This document shows positions 36,792-45,271 of a DNA stretch of 64,000 nt, piece after piece. The DNA comes from Nitrospirota bacterium (GTDB lineage Bacteria; Nitrospirota; Thermodesulfovibrionia; Thermodesulfovibrionales; UBA6898). The number at the start of each line of letters is the position of its first letter. Positions within the stretch are counted from its first letter, which is position 1. A program made the position numbers and the translations under genes. The notes below the pieces were generated by a model. That model was given only the letters and a program-made list of their open reading frames with translations. It was not told the DNA's origin and did no database searches. The DNA lies in NCBI GenBank assembly GCA_016215155.1, contig JACRLQ010000007.1, positions 23,994 through 87,993 on the forward strand, given 5' to 3'.

Positions 36792-38660
36792 ATGATACAG
36801 GTAAACAAATTATCAAAGGCGTACGGCAGGCAGACCATATTCGACGAGGTGGACTTCACTATCAATCCGGGTGAGAGGGTGGGGCTGGTAGGCAGAAACG
36901 GCCATGGCAAGACCACGCTTTTTCGCATGATACTCGGCGAGGCCCAGCCCGATTCAGGCACGATCACGATCCCAAACGGCTACCGCATCGGCCATCTTTC
37001 GCAGCACCTCTCATTTTCAGAGGACACTGTTCTTAAAGAGGGCTGTCTTAATCTGCCCCATTCCGATGACGGCACTGACGAAAGTTATAAGGTGGCGGCG
37101 ATCCTCCACGGGCTCGGTTTTTCAACCGAAGATTTCGACAGGCATCCGTCTTCTCTGTCCGGCGGCTTTCAGATCAGGCTTAACCTTGCGAAGGTCCTCG
37201 TCTCCGAGCCTAATCTTCTTCTCCTGGACGAACCGACCAACTACCTGGATATCGTTTCGATCAGATGGCTCATAAAATTCCTTAGGGCCTGGCGCAATGA
37301 GATGATCATCATCACCCATGACAGGGAATTCATGGACAGCGTCACCACCCATACCTTGGGCATACACCGCCAAAAGATGCGGAAGATCGAAGGGTCCACT
37401 GAAAAACTCTACGCGCAGATCCTCCTCGATGAAGAGGTCTATGAAAAAACCCGCATAAACGACGAGCGGAAACGAAAAGACATCGAGCAGTTCATCAACC
37501 GGTTCAGGGCGCAGGCGAACAAGGCAAAGGCCGTACAATCGCGCATAAAGGCGCTCGAAAGGCATGAGCGTTTCGAAAAACTTACCGACGAAAAGACCCT
37601 TGACTTCGCCTTCAGAAACGCCCCCTTCACAGGCAAACAGCTCATGACCGCCGAAGACCTCACCTTTTCATTCGGACCGGATCTGCCGCCCATTATAAGC
37701 GGGTTTAATCTCGCTGTCGGGAAGAACGATCGCATCGCTATCATAGGAAAAAACGGCAAGGGCAAGACAACGCTTCTTAATCTGCTGGCAGGCGAATTAA
37801 GTCCGGTCAGCGGGACTATTAACAACCATCCTCAGCTTCAACTCGCCTTTTTCGGCCAGACAAACATAAACCGTCTCGACCTCTCGAAGACCGTGGAAGC
37901 CGAGATCATGGACGTGCATCCGGACCACAACCGCGGCGCGGCCAGAAAGATCTGCGGGGCGATGATGTTCGAAGGCGACCTGGCTGAAAAGAAGATCAGC
38001 GTGCTTTCAGGAGGCGAAAGAAGCCGGGTCCTTCTGGGGAAGCTCCTCGTGAGCCCGGCGAACATGCTCCTTCTTGACGAGCCGACCAACCATCTGGATA
38101 TGGAGTCCATCGATTCGCTCATCGAGGCGATCGAGGTTTTCAAGGGCGCGGTCGTCATAGTTACCCACAGTGAACTTGTCCTTCATGCCATCGCCACGAG
38201 GCTGGTAATATTCGACGGCGGTTCGATCAGGGTCTTTGAGGGCACGTACGAGGACTTCCTCAAGCGCGTCGGATGGTCTGACGAAGGCGCCATCGAAAAA
38301 GAGGCTGACCGGCCGGAAAAGGAACGGGTCAAAGGGATAAACAAGAAGGAACTAAGGAGGATGAGGGCCGAGATCATTACAAACCGCTCCAAAACCCTTA
38401 ACCCGCTTCAAAAGCGGATCGAAGAGATCGAAAAGACGATCAGCAAGATCGAAAAGCAGGTCGAACTCGACACACATACGCTGCTTGATATTTCACTCAA
38501 GGGCGACGGTGAAGCGGCCGGCAGGCTGTCGAAGGCTATCAACGTCGCCCGGAAACAGGTCGATACGCTCTTTGCCGAACTGGAGAATGCGACCGCCCTG
38601 TTTGAGTCGAAATCACGGGAGTTCGAGGAGCTGCTGCGGGACAAACAGGAGACGGCCTAG
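36792..38660 (+). CDS. ABC-F family ATPase (ribosome-associated type)
   Basis: 622 residues with two ABC ATPase domains on one chain and no membrane part. Walker A motifs are GRNGHGKTT and GKNGKGKTT; signatures are SLSGGFQIRLNLAK and VLSGGERSRVLLGK; Walker B motifs are LLLLDEPTNYLD and MLLLDEPTNHLD. A linker of ~70 charged residues between the domains (YEKTRINDERKRKDIEQF) is the P-site tRNA interaction motif of ABC-F proteins. A C-terminal coiled coil (~540-620) is Uup/YheS-like. Likely a translation factor that acts on stalled ribosomes. Confidence 0.92.
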   Translation: MIQVNKLSKAYGRQTIFDEVDFTINPGERVGLVGRNGHGKTTLFRMILGEAQPDSGTITIPNGYRIGHLSQHLSFSEDTVLKEGCLNLPHSDDGTDESYKVAAILHGLGFSTEDFDRHPSSLSGGFQIRLNLAKVLVSEPNLLLLDEPTNYLDIVSIRWLIKFLRAWRNEMIIITHDREFMDSVTTHTLGIHRQKMRKIEGSTEKLYAQILLDEEVYEKTRINDERKRKDIEQFINRFRAQANKAKAVQSRIKALERHERFEKLTDEKTLDFAFRNAPFTGKQLMTAEDLTFSFGPDLPPIISGFNLAVGKNDRIAIIGKNGKGKTTLLNLLAGELSPVSGTINNHPQLQLAFFGQTNINRLDLSKTVEAEIMDVHPDHNRGAARKICGAMMFEGDLAEKKISVLSGGERSRVLLGKLLVSPANMLLLDEPTNHLDMESIDSLIEAIEVFKGAVVIVTHSELVLHAIATRLVIFDGGSIRVFEGTYEDFLKRVGWSDEGAIEKEADRPEKERVKGINKKELRRMRAEIITNRSKTLNPLQKRIEEIEKTISKIEKQVELDTHTLLDISLKGDGEAAGRLSKAINVARKQVDTLFAELENATALFESKSREFEELLRDKQETA

Positions 38661-38801
38661 CAGACTGATGAAAGAATCTCATTTTGTCAGTTAGAGCCGT
38701 CATACCCGCGTAGGCGGGTATCCAAACGCCTTAAAAACAATGGATTCCCGTCTGCACGGGAATGACGGAAAAACATCTGAACACACTTTTTCAACAGCCT
38801 G
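38661..38801. repeat. MITE-like element, copy B
   Basis: Inverted relative to copy A (9197-9363). The right end TTTTTCAACAGCCTG (38787-38801) is identical, and the left end CAGACTGATGAAAGAA is a decayed match. The hairpins CATACCCGCGTAGGCGGGTAT and ATTCCCGTCTGCACGGGAAT are intact. Like copy A it begins at the base after a stop codon. Confidence 0.8.
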
Positions 38802-38880
38802 CTAGGGGAGTGTTGACTTATGACGGTGGGATATACTAAAAAATAATTATTAAAATCATACTTGAAGAGGTGAAGATACA

Positions 38881-40791
38881 ATGACTGCAGAAAAGATGGA
38901 ATTCAAGACCGAGGTCACCCAACTGATGGACCTTATGATCCATTCGCTATACTCCCACAAAGAGATATTTTTGAGGGAGCTTATCTCGAACGCCTCCGAC
39001 GCGCTCGACAAGGCGCGATACGAGTCTCTTACCCGCAAAGAGATACAGGAGGCCGCCGGGCAGTGGAAGATACGTCTTGCCGTGGATAAAACCGCGGGTA
39101 CTCTTACGGTCAGCGACAACGGCATCGGGATGACAAAAGATGAGATAATCACGGCCCTTGGGACCATCGCCCATTCAGGGACGAAGGAATTCCTCAAGTC
39201 CCTTCAGGCAGGACAGAAAAAGGACAGTCCCGACCTCATCGGACAGTTCGGGGTCGGGTTTTATTCCTCCTTCATGGTCGCCGACAGGGTCACTGTCATT
39301 ACCAGGAAGGCGGGCTCGGCCGACCAGGCCGGGGTCAGGTGGGAATCGGCGGCCGACGGGACCTTCACCGTCGATGACGTCGAGAAAAAGGAAGCCGGCA
39401 CTGAGGTCATACTTCATCTGAAGGACGATGAGAAAAAATATCTCGACGAATGGGAGCTCAGGAACATCGTAAGAAAATATTCGGATTACATCGAACATCC
39501 GGTTGTCATGGAGGTCGAGAGGAAGAAACCCGACGCCTTTGACAAGGACAAGACGATATCCGTAAAGGAGGACGAGACCCTCAATTCACAAAAGGCGATC
39601 TGGCTGAAAGATAAATCCGAAATCGGCGAAAACGAATACGCGGAGTTCTATAAACATATATCCCATGATTTCAGCGAGCCTGCGAAGGTCCTCCATTATA
39701 AGGCGGAGGGCACGTCCGAGTTTAACGCGCTGCTTTTTATACCGTCAAAGCTCCCCATGGGGATTTTTTACAAGGACTATAAAATCGGGCCGACGCTGTA
39801 TGTCAAGAGGGTCCAGATCATGGACCACTGCGAGGAACTGATCCCTCCCTACCTGAGGTTCGTAAGCGGGGTGGTGGACTCCTCCGATCTGCCCCTTAAT
39901 GTGTCCAGGGAGATACTCCAGTCGAACAGGCAGATAGATATTATAAAGAAAAATATTACGAAGAAGGTCCTTGAGACCCTGTCGGACATGAAAAAGAATG
40001 AGCCGGACAAGTATCTGACTTTCCATAAGGAATTCGGGCGGGTGCTTAAGGAAGGGATACATTTCGATTACTCCAGGCGCGAGCAGATTGCCGACCTTCT
40101 TCTTTTCCCCTCGACAAAGACCGGCCCTGACCTCACCACGACTTTTCAGGACTATGTAGCTGCCATGAAGGAAGGGCAGGACGAAATTTACTACATAACC
40201 GGCCCCTCGATCGGGGAGGTCATGCAGTCGCCATACCTTGAGGCCTTCAGGGAGAAGGACTACGAAGTGCTTATCATGCTCGACGATATCGACGACGTGA
40301 TCATGTCGGGCCTCAACGAATATAAGGGCAAGAAGATCAAGTCGGTAGTGAAGGGTGATATAAAGTTCGACGAAAAGGGCGGGGACGATCAGGCGAAAAA
40401 GACGGAAGAATACTCGGGCCTTATCGCCTCGATCAAAGACCAGCTCAAGGGCGAGATCAAGGATGTCAGGATTTCGGGCAGGCTTAAGGACTCCCCCTGC
40501 TGCCTCGTGATCGACGAGGGCGCGATGGACGCCAATATGGAAAAACTGATGAAGGCGATGGGTCAGGACGTCCCGCCAAGCCTCCGGATCCTCGAAATCA
40601 ACCCCGGCCATCCGCTTTTTGACATGATGAAATCGCTGGTCGGGGATGACTCCAGAAAGGACCTGCTCAAAGAGTATATCGATATGATCTACAGTCAGGC
40701 GCTGCTGCTGGAGGGGTCAAGGCCCAAAGACCCGGCCGCCTTCGCGAGGTCTGTAGCGAGGCTGATGACGGAACGGTTGGGTAAAAAATGA
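38881..40791 (+). CDS. htpG: Hsp90 chaperone HtpG
   Basis: 636 residues, standard for bacterial Hsp90. The N-terminal GHKL ATPase has LISNASDALDKARYES (N box), VSDNGIGMTKDE (G1) and GQFGVGFYSSFMVADRV (lid and G2). The middle domain carries LPLNVSREILQSN with the catalytic-loop Arg, and the C-terminal dimerisation domain ends without MEEVD, as expected in bacteria. GAAGAGGTGA precedes the ATG. A -35-like TTGACT and -10-like TATACT upstream are only 13 bp apart, so the promoter is uncertain; no CIRCE element was seen. Confidence 0.97.
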   Translation: MTAEKMEFKTEVTQLMDLMIHSLYSHKEIFLRELISNASDALDKARYESLTRKEIQEAAGQWKIRLAVDKTAGTLTVSDNGIGMTKDEIITALGTIAHSGTKEFLKSLQAGQKKDSPDLIGQFGVGFYSSFMVADRVTVITRKAGSADQAGVRWESAADGTFTVDDVEKKEAGTEVILHLKDDEKKYLDEWELRNIVRKYSDYIEHPVVMEVERKKPDAFDKDKTISVKEDETLNSQKAIWLKDKSEIGENEYAEFYKHISHDFSEPAKVLHYKAEGTSEFNALLFIPSKLPMGIFYKDYKIGPTLYVKRVQIMDHCEELIPPYLRFVSGVVDSSDLPLNVSREILQSNRQIDIIKKNITKKVLETLSDMKKNEPDKYLTFHKEFGRVLKEGIHFDYSRREQIADLLLFPSTKTGPDLTTTFQDYVAAMKEGQDEIYYITGPSIGEVMQSPYLEAFREKDYEVLIMLDDIDDVIMSGLNEYKGKKIKSVVKGDIKFDEKGGDDQAKKTEEYSGLIASIKDQLKGEIKDVRISGRLKDSPCCLVIDEGAMDANMEKLMKAMGQDVPPSLRILEINPGHPLFDMMKSLVGDDSRKDLLKEYIDMIYSQALLLEGSRPKDPAAFARSVARLMTERLGKK

Positions 40792-40819
40792 GTAGATATT
40801 ATGGATTTCATAATTAATC

Positions 40820-40985
40820 AGACCCCCTCTCCTCAGTCCTCTCCCTCATGATAGAGAGGAAAGTAACTCCCCCAGCCCCTCTTACCCTAAGAGGGGAGAG
40901 AGAAAAGGGCGGAAGATAAATAGTAGTTCCCCCTCTTAAGATAAGAGGGGGTTAGGGGGCGTTATGAGTTTACCGCTTCCTCAAG
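40820..40985. repeat. Intergenic hairpin repeat block of CCCCTCTTA/TAAGAGGGG type
   Basis: CCCCTCTTA-ccc-TAAGAGGGG (40876-40896) and CCCCCTCTTA-aga-TAAGAGGGGG (40929-40951) are perfect hairpins, followed by GTTAGGGGGCGTTATGAG and TTACCGCTTCC. The order resembles the block at 9.5 kb. No open frame is credible inside. It separates htpG from a small unknown gene. Confidence 0.75.
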
Positions 40986-41011
40986 TCCATTTTCATATGG
41001 AGGAAATTTAA

Positions 41012-41230
41012 ATGACCGATCATAAAACAACATACGCGGGAAGCTTAAAAGGCGGACAGCTCTGGGCCAACGCGCACAGCACTGAGACCTTGTTTATCTT
41101 CCGGAGCCACGGCCACTTAAAGGGCATATGGTCGGACGGCAGGGCCGAACCCGATGAGGCTTTAATGAATATCGAGCACGGGAAGGCGGGCTGGCAACTG
41201 GTATATCCCGCCTTTCAGGAAGAGTTGTAA
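41012..41230 (+). CDS. Small protein of unknown function
   Basis: 72 residues, soluble, aromatic-rich (GGQLWANAHSTETLFIFRSH, then KAGWQLVYPAF). No recognised family, but ATGGAGGA lies 7-14 bases before the ATG and the composition looks coding. It sits downstream of a repeat block and upstream of a toxin-antitoxin pair. Confidence 0.5.
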   Translation: MTDHKTTYAGSLKGGQLWANAHSTETLFIFRSHGHLKGIWSDGRAEPDEALMNIEHGKAGWQLVYPAFQEEL

Positions 41231-41303
41231 AACTCTCAGTGTCATATTACAAAAGTTGCTGCGCCAGGTTGATAATGATTATAATGCTTCAAGTGGAGGC
41301 GGT

Positions 41304-41504
41304 ATGTTAACTTTAGCTAAAAAGTATATTGTTGACGAAAAAAACAAGAAGGTTGCTGTTCAGATTCCATTTGAAACATACAAGAAGATCGAAGAGGCAT
41401 TGGAAGACTACGCACTGGGTCAGTATATCTTTGAAGTCAAGGATGATAAGTCCCTATCTCTGGCTGAGGCAAAGAAGTTTTACGGTAAAAGAACCCGCTC
41501 TTGA
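41304..41504 (+). CDS. Antitoxin of a RelBE/ParDE-like pair
   Basis: 66 residues beginning MLTLAKKYIVDEKNKKVAVQ, with a strand-helix N-terminus of ribbon-helix-helix or RelB type and an acidic C-terminal tail (EVKDDKSLSLAEAKKFYG). GGAGG lies 6 bases before ATG 41304; an upstream in-frame ATG at 41256 has none. Its stop codon overlaps the TTG start of a RelE-like reading frame, the usual arrangement of type II toxin-antitoxin operons. Confidence 0.65.
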   Translation: MLTLAKKYIVDEKNKKVAVQIPFETYKKIEEALEDYALGQYIFEVKDDKSLSLAEAKKFYGKRTRS

Positions 41505-41780
41505 AATTTCAGGTACTCTACAAAAAAACATTTTTAAAAGAACTGAAAAAAACTTCCTCTAGAAGTTCGGATAAAGATCGAACATCTATGTTTTGATGTT
41601 CTTCCTGAGATTGATAATCCTGAACACATCAAAGGATTAGAAAAACTTGTCGGTCATGAAAAATCTTACAAGATACGGTTCGGTGATTATCGGGTTGGTA
41701 TTAATGTCGATATTGAATCCAAAATTATAGAATGTTGCAGGGTTTTACATAGAAAAGAAATTTACAGATTTTATCCATAA
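41501..41780 (+). pseudogene. RelE/ParE-like toxin gene with +1 frameshift
   Basis: From TTG 41501 the frame reads LKFQVLYKKTFLKELKK and then breaks. From the next frame the rest is continuous: LPLEVRIKIEHLCFDVLPEI, then KSYKIRFGDYRVGINVDIE and CCRVLHRKEIYRFYP, ending at TAA 41778-41780. This is a RelE/ParE fold (R..DYRVG..HRKEIYR). The break coincides with an A7 run (41546-41552); six A would restore one frame of ~92 residues. It could be a real inactivation, phase variation or programmed slippage, or a homopolymer error. Confidence 0.8.
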
Positions 41781-41798
41781 ACCATTTTCTTCTTCGAA

Positions 41799-42395
41799 TT
41801 ACTTTAAAACAGTCACCCCGAATTTTTTTAGGTCCTGCGCCACTGAGCTCAGCGGCAGGCCTATTACGTTAAAATAATCGCCGGATATCTTTTCGACAAG
41901 CAGCGCCCCCAGTCCCTGAATCGCGTAGGCCCCGGCTTTATCAAGCGGCTCGCCCGACTTCACATAAGCATCTATCTCTCCATCTGAGAGGTCTCTGAAC
42001 CATACCTTTGTGGTGACTGATCGTGATATCCGGTGATTTGTGGCAGTATCGACTATCGTATAGCCGGTGATCACCTCGTGTCTCCGTCCGCTTAACCGTT
42101 TAAGCATCCTCTTTGCTTCCCTGTTTGTATGGGGCTTTCCAAGGATGGTCCCCTCAAACTCAATGAATGTATCGGCCGCTATTACGATCACATCGGGATG
42201 TCCGGCCGCAACAGAGTCGGCCTTCTGACCCGAAAGAAATTCAGCCAATTTCCCCGGTTTCATAGGAAGGGTCATGTCCTCAATATAATCGCTTGTGACG
42301 ACCCTGAATTTAAGTCCCGCCAGTTCAAGGAGTTCCTTCCGGCGAGGTGACCCCGAGGCGAGAATCAGTCTCCTGTCCGGCATTGCGTCAGACAT
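41799..42395 (-). CDS. maf: Maf-like nucleotide pyrophosphatase
   Basis: About 198 residues of the Maf/HAM1-like family. LILASGSPRRKELLELAG is the N-terminal signature, IVIAADTFIEFEG holds the catalytic Asp, and GYAIQGLG-like AYAIQGLGALLVEKISGDY is the conserved C-terminal block. Members hydrolyse dTTP/UTP or modified nucleotides to monophosphates. I start at ATG 42395, which overlaps the upstream flavoprotein gene by 8 bases. ATG 42383 is also possible, and longer starts lie inside that gene. Confidence 0.9.
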   Translation of the reverse strand: MSDAMPDRRLILASGSPRRKELLELAGLKFRVVTSDYIEDMTLPMKPGKLAEFLSGQKADSVAAGHPDVIVIAADTFIEFEGTILGKPHTNREAKRMLKRLSGRRHEVITGYTIVDTATNHRISRSVTTKVWFRDLSDGEIDAYVKSGEPLDKAGAYAIQGLGALLVEKISGDYFNVIGLPLSSVAQDLKKFGVTVLK

Positions 42396-43554
42396 ATTGT
42401 CCCGCGGCATGTCCGGACGACCAGGCCCACTGGAGATTATATCCGCCCAGCTGGCCTGTAATGTCGATGACCTCGCCGGCAAAAAAAAGACCCGGGACTT
42501 TTTTCGACTCCATGGTCTTCGACGACAGCTCCCTGGTGTCAACCCCTCCGCGCGTCACCTCGGCCTTGTTGTAGCCTTCGGGGCCGCGTGGAGTAACGAC
42601 CCATTTATGAAGCCGTGCCGAGATACCCTGAATATCCGAAGAGGAAAGTTCCTTTAAGGGTTTGGAGGTCAGAGTCTCGTCAAAAAGGCTGCGGACTAAC
42701 CTTCTGGGGAAGAAGGAAGAAATCGCGTTGCCCAGTATCATGTTCGAGCCGCTTTTGGACGTGAGGTAGTTGCTTGCGTCAAGGTCCGGCAACAGGTCGA
42801 TGCTGATCCTGCCGCCTTTTGACCAGTAAAGAGATATCTGAAGTATGCCCGGCCCGCTAAGGCCGCGGTGAGTAAAAAGAATGTTTTCAGTAAAACGGGC
42901 CTTGTTGCAGGAAATACCGGCCCGAACGGAAATCCCCGAGAGCGTGCTGAACGTTTTCAGGTCCCTTTCCTGAAACTCAAATGGCACAAGCCCCGGCTGC
43001 AGTTCAGTCACCTCCATCCCGAACGACTTCGCTATCCTGTAGCCTATGCCGGTTGCGCCCAGGGCCGGGTAGGACAGGCCGCCCGTGGCAACTACAAGCG
43101 AGCTGGAGGTAAATCTTCCCTTGTCGGTACTGAGTTCGAACAGCCCATCTTTAATAACGTTCCTGATCCCGGTCTGAAGCAGTAACTCCACCCCGGAGGT
43201 GGAGCACTCTTTGTGGAGCATATTGATAATTTCTTCAGAGCCCTTGGTCAGAAAAAGTTGTCCCGCGGACTTTTCCCGGTACTGTATCCCGTGCCTGTCG
43301 AGAAGACCCGTAAAATCGGACGGTCCGAACCTTGAGAGGGCCGACCTGCAGAAATCGACATTGCCGGAAATATAGTTTTCAGGGGATATGATGAGGTTCG
43401 TAAAATTGCACCTTCCGCCGCCGGAGACACGTATTTTGCTGCCGATACTCTTCATATGGTCGACGACAAGCACCGACCGCTTGCGCCTTGCGGCCTCTGA
43501 AGCGCAGATAAGCCCTGAGGCCCCTGCTCCTATTATTATTACGTCATATTGCAT
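42388..43554 (-). CDS. NAD(P)/FAD-dependent oxidoreductase, BaiN/HI0933 family
   Basis: 388 residues. The FAD Rossmann motif GAGASGLICASEAARR is at the N-terminus and SGGGRCNFTN is the family hallmark. ATGGLSYPALGATGIGY and the C-terminal FAGEVIDITGQLGGYNLQWA complete the pattern. The family includes a bile-acid dehydrogenase-like enzyme, but most members have unknown substrates. It overlaps maf by 8 bases, forming a two-gene unit. Confidence 0.92.
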   Translation of the reverse strand: MQYDVIIIGAGASGLICASEAARRKRSVLVVDHMKSIGSKIRVSGGGRCNFTNLIISPENYISGNVDFCRSALSRFGPSDFTGLLDRHGIQYREKSAGQLFLTKGSEEIINMLHKECSTSGVELLLQTGIRNVIKDGLFELSTDKGRFTSSSLVVATGGLSYPALGATGIGYRIAKSFGMEVTELQPGLVPFEFQERDLKTFSTLSGISVRAGISCNKARFTENILFTHRGLSGPGILQISLYWSKGGRISIDLLPDLDASNYLTSKSGSNMILGNAISSFFPRRLVRSLFDETLTSKPLKELSSSDIQGISARLHKWVVTPRGPEGYNKAEVTRGGVDTRELSSKTMESKKVPGLFFAGEVIDITGQLGGYNLQWAWSSGHAAGQYV

Positions 43555-43612
43555 GATGCTATTTTATAGAAAATTGGCCAAACATACCAATTCAGGTCTC
43601 TTTGGGCAACAT

Positions 43613-43725
43613 CAAAAGTCCGTCATTCCCGCAGTCCTTAGGCCGGAATCCATGAAAGCTTAATGACCTAAAAAGAATGGATTCCCGCGGCTTGAAGCAC
43701 TGCTGTTGGTTGCGGGGGGATGACT
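43613..43725. repeat. Hairpin repeat element, copy D
   Basis: AAAAGTCCGTCATTCCCGC at the left, ATGGATTCCCGCGG in the middle, and GCACTGCTGTTGGTTGCGG with GGATGACTG at the right. The segment GCTTGAAGCACTGCTGTTGG is close to the extra piece in copy A (CTTAAAGCCCCTGCTGTTGG). It is a degenerate member of the same repeat family. Confidence 0.6.
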
Positions 43726-43770
43726 GAATATTGTGGCGCAAAAAATATCTATTTTTTCGGAAAATATTTC

Positions 43771-43799
43771 TTGCCAGTTTGCTTTATCGCTGTTACAAT
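43771..43799 (+). promoter_or_regulatory. Sigma-70 type promoter for the FKBP gene
   Basis: TTGCCA (43771-43776), a 17-bp spacer and TACAAT (43794-43799), about 60 bases before the ATG at 43862. Confidence 0.65.
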
Positions 43800-43861
43800 T
43801 ACTAGAATATTCATCAAAAAAACCATTGCAAATACCAGCTTGAATCATGAAAGGAGAGAGT

Positions 43862-44428
43862 ATGAAACGAATTTTCAGCACCGCTGTATGTCTTGTTTTT
43901 CTCACCGGCGCGGCAGTCGCCGAGGACCAGTCACCTTTGAAGACCCAGAAGGAGAAGATAAGCTATATTATCGGCACCGACCTCGGAAATAACTTCAAAA
44001 AGCAGGGGATTGATATCGACGCGAACGCGCTTGCCATCGGTCTCAAGGACGTACTGAGCGGAAGCAAGCTGCTTCTGTCCGAGAAAGAGAGCACTGATAT
44101 CATGTCCGTCTTCAAGCAGGAATTTATGGCGAAGCAGGCGGAGACCGCAAAGATCCAGGGGGAGAAAAACAAAAAAGACGGCGAGGCCTTTCTTTCAGAA
44201 AATAAAAAGAAGGAAGGGGTCGTGACACTGCCCAGCGGGCTGCAGTACAAGGTGGTCACTTGGGTCGAGGCCCTGCAGCTGATGAAAGAGGGCGCGAAAT
44301 GGCAGCTGTTCGTCCCTTCAAGTCTTGCCTATGGAGACAGGGGGACCCCCGGCGGGCCGATAGGGCCGAACGCCGCGCTGATCTTTGAAGTGGAACTTGT
44401 TTCTATAAAAGAGGCGGTCTCAAAATAA
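43862..44428 (+). CDS. FKBP-type peptidyl-prolyl isomerase with internal deletion
   Basis: 188 residues, exported (signal KRIFSTAVCLVFLTGAAVAE). The N-terminal dimerisation domain of Mip/FkpA proteins is complete (ISYIIGTDLGNNFKKQGIDI). The FKBP domain starts normally (LPSGLQYKVV) but jumps at about residue 132 to TWVEALQLMKEGAKWQLFVP and runs to the usual end (GPNAALIFEVELVSI). About 50 residues that normally form the first strands and part of the active site (between QYKV and WxEAL) are absent, with the frame kept. It could still act as a dimeric chaperone but should lack isomerase activity. AAGGAGAG favours ATG 43862 over 43847. Confidence 0.85.
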   Translation: MKRIFSTAVCLVFLTGAAVAEDQSPLKTQKEKISYIIGTDLGNNFKKQGIDIDANALAIGLKDVLSGSKLLLSEKESTDIMSVFKQEFMAKQAETAKIQGEKNKKDGEAFLSENKKKEGVVTLPSGLQYKVVTWVEALQLMKEGAKWQLFVPSSLAYGDRGTPGGPIGPNAALIFEVELVSIKEAVSK

Positions 44429-44463
44429 TCTTCAGACATAACCGATTACAGAGCAAGGGTCAT

Positions 44464-44497
44464 AAAAAAAAGGCCGGCACACCGCCGGCCTTTTTTT
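44464..44497. terminator. Bidirectional terminator
   Basis: AAAAAAAAGGCCGGC pairs with GCCGGCCTTTTTTT around the loop ACACC, between the convergent FKBP (+) and NrfJ-like (-) genes. Confidence 0.92.
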
Positions 44498-44512
44498 ATT
44501 GATGAAGCAGAG

Positions 44513-45271
44513 CTATTTTTTATACGTCGAGTTTTCCACTATGATTTCATATTTGTAGCCGGAACCGAAATCCTTGTCCTTATAGCCGGTGCCGCTTACG
44601 GTCACCACATCGCCGACGGCCGGGACAGTGCCGGAGGTTGACGTAGTGACGAGATTGTTCGTACCCTTTTTGGCGTCACCGGTGCCGTCCTGGATATGGA
44701 CCCAGTCTCTCTGCATGATCCCCTTTGAGACCTTAACGACCTTGCCTTTGACGGTGACCTTCTTTTCATTGAGCTTTGCCTTGTTTTTATATAAGTCGGA
44801 GACGGAGTAGGCATCCGCGCCGGCGGCCTTCTCGACCTTGATCTTCTCCGCGGGTTTTACTACCTTGTCCTTGCTTCCGGAGGGTTTAGGTTCCGAGGCC
44901 TTGGCGCCGGCGGTCTTGGCCCCGGAGGACGCAATGCCGTCGCTGAAAACAATTTTGTCGAATTTGCGCTTCAGGGTCTTGCTCTCGAAGTTCTCCATAA
45001 CGGCCCCCGGCTTAAAGGTGACGGTGTCCCCCTTTTTTACCGATGCCTGTGATACGGCAAACCAGGATTTGCCCCCGGCATTTTCGATCTGTATATAGGT
45101 GTACCCTCCGCTGTCCATGGTCTCCATGACTTTGCCGGTCAGAGGGTCGGCGGACTTGGACGCCTCGGAGCTTTTCGGGGCCGCGGGCGTGGATTTTTTT
45201 GGGGCAGCCAGTGAATGCCCGAAAGAGGTCAGGCAGAACGTTACCAGGGCGCATACTACAATTTTTTTCAT
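44513..45271 (-). CDS. Periplasmic NrfJ-like/OB-fold protein
   Basis: 252 residues with a signal peptide (KKIVVCALVTFCLTSFGHSLA). A first domain (~40-115: GKVMETMDSGGYTYIQIEN, GKSWFAVSQASVKKGD) is like the NrfJ-related proteins of Geobacter-type bacteria. A Lys/Ala/Pro-rich linker follows, and then an OB-fold domain (VKGKVVKVSKGIMQRDWVHI, QDGTGDA). Such proteins are usually periplasmic and of unknown function. I start at ATG 45271 because AAGGAG precedes it; the frame is open further upstream without a ribosome binding site. Confidence 0.75.
   Translation of the reverse strand: MKKIVVCALVTFCLTSFGHSLAAPKKSTPAAPKSSEASKSADPLTGKVMETMDSGGYTYIQIENAGGKSWFAVSQASVKKGDTVTFKPGAVMENFESKTLKRKFDKIVFSDGIASSGAKTAGAKASEPKPSGSKDKVVKPAEKIKVEKAAGADAYSVSDLYKNKAKLNEKKVTVKGKVVKVSKGIMQRDWVHIQDGTGDAKKGTNNLVTTSTSGTVPAVGDVVTVSGTGYKDKDFGSGYKYEIIVENSTYKK

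Noticed and set aside
38813..38837. TTGACT with TATACT as the htpG promoter
   Set aside because: The spacer is 13 bases, too short for sigma-70; no heat-shock element was found either.
39745..40611. 288-codon minus-strand frame inside htpG
   Set aside because: Antisense shadow of a conserved Hsp90 gene; no family features.
35069..43725. Hairpin repeats as a CRISPR array
   Set aside because: Copies are dispersed, imperfect and palindromic, with no regular spacers and no cas genes.
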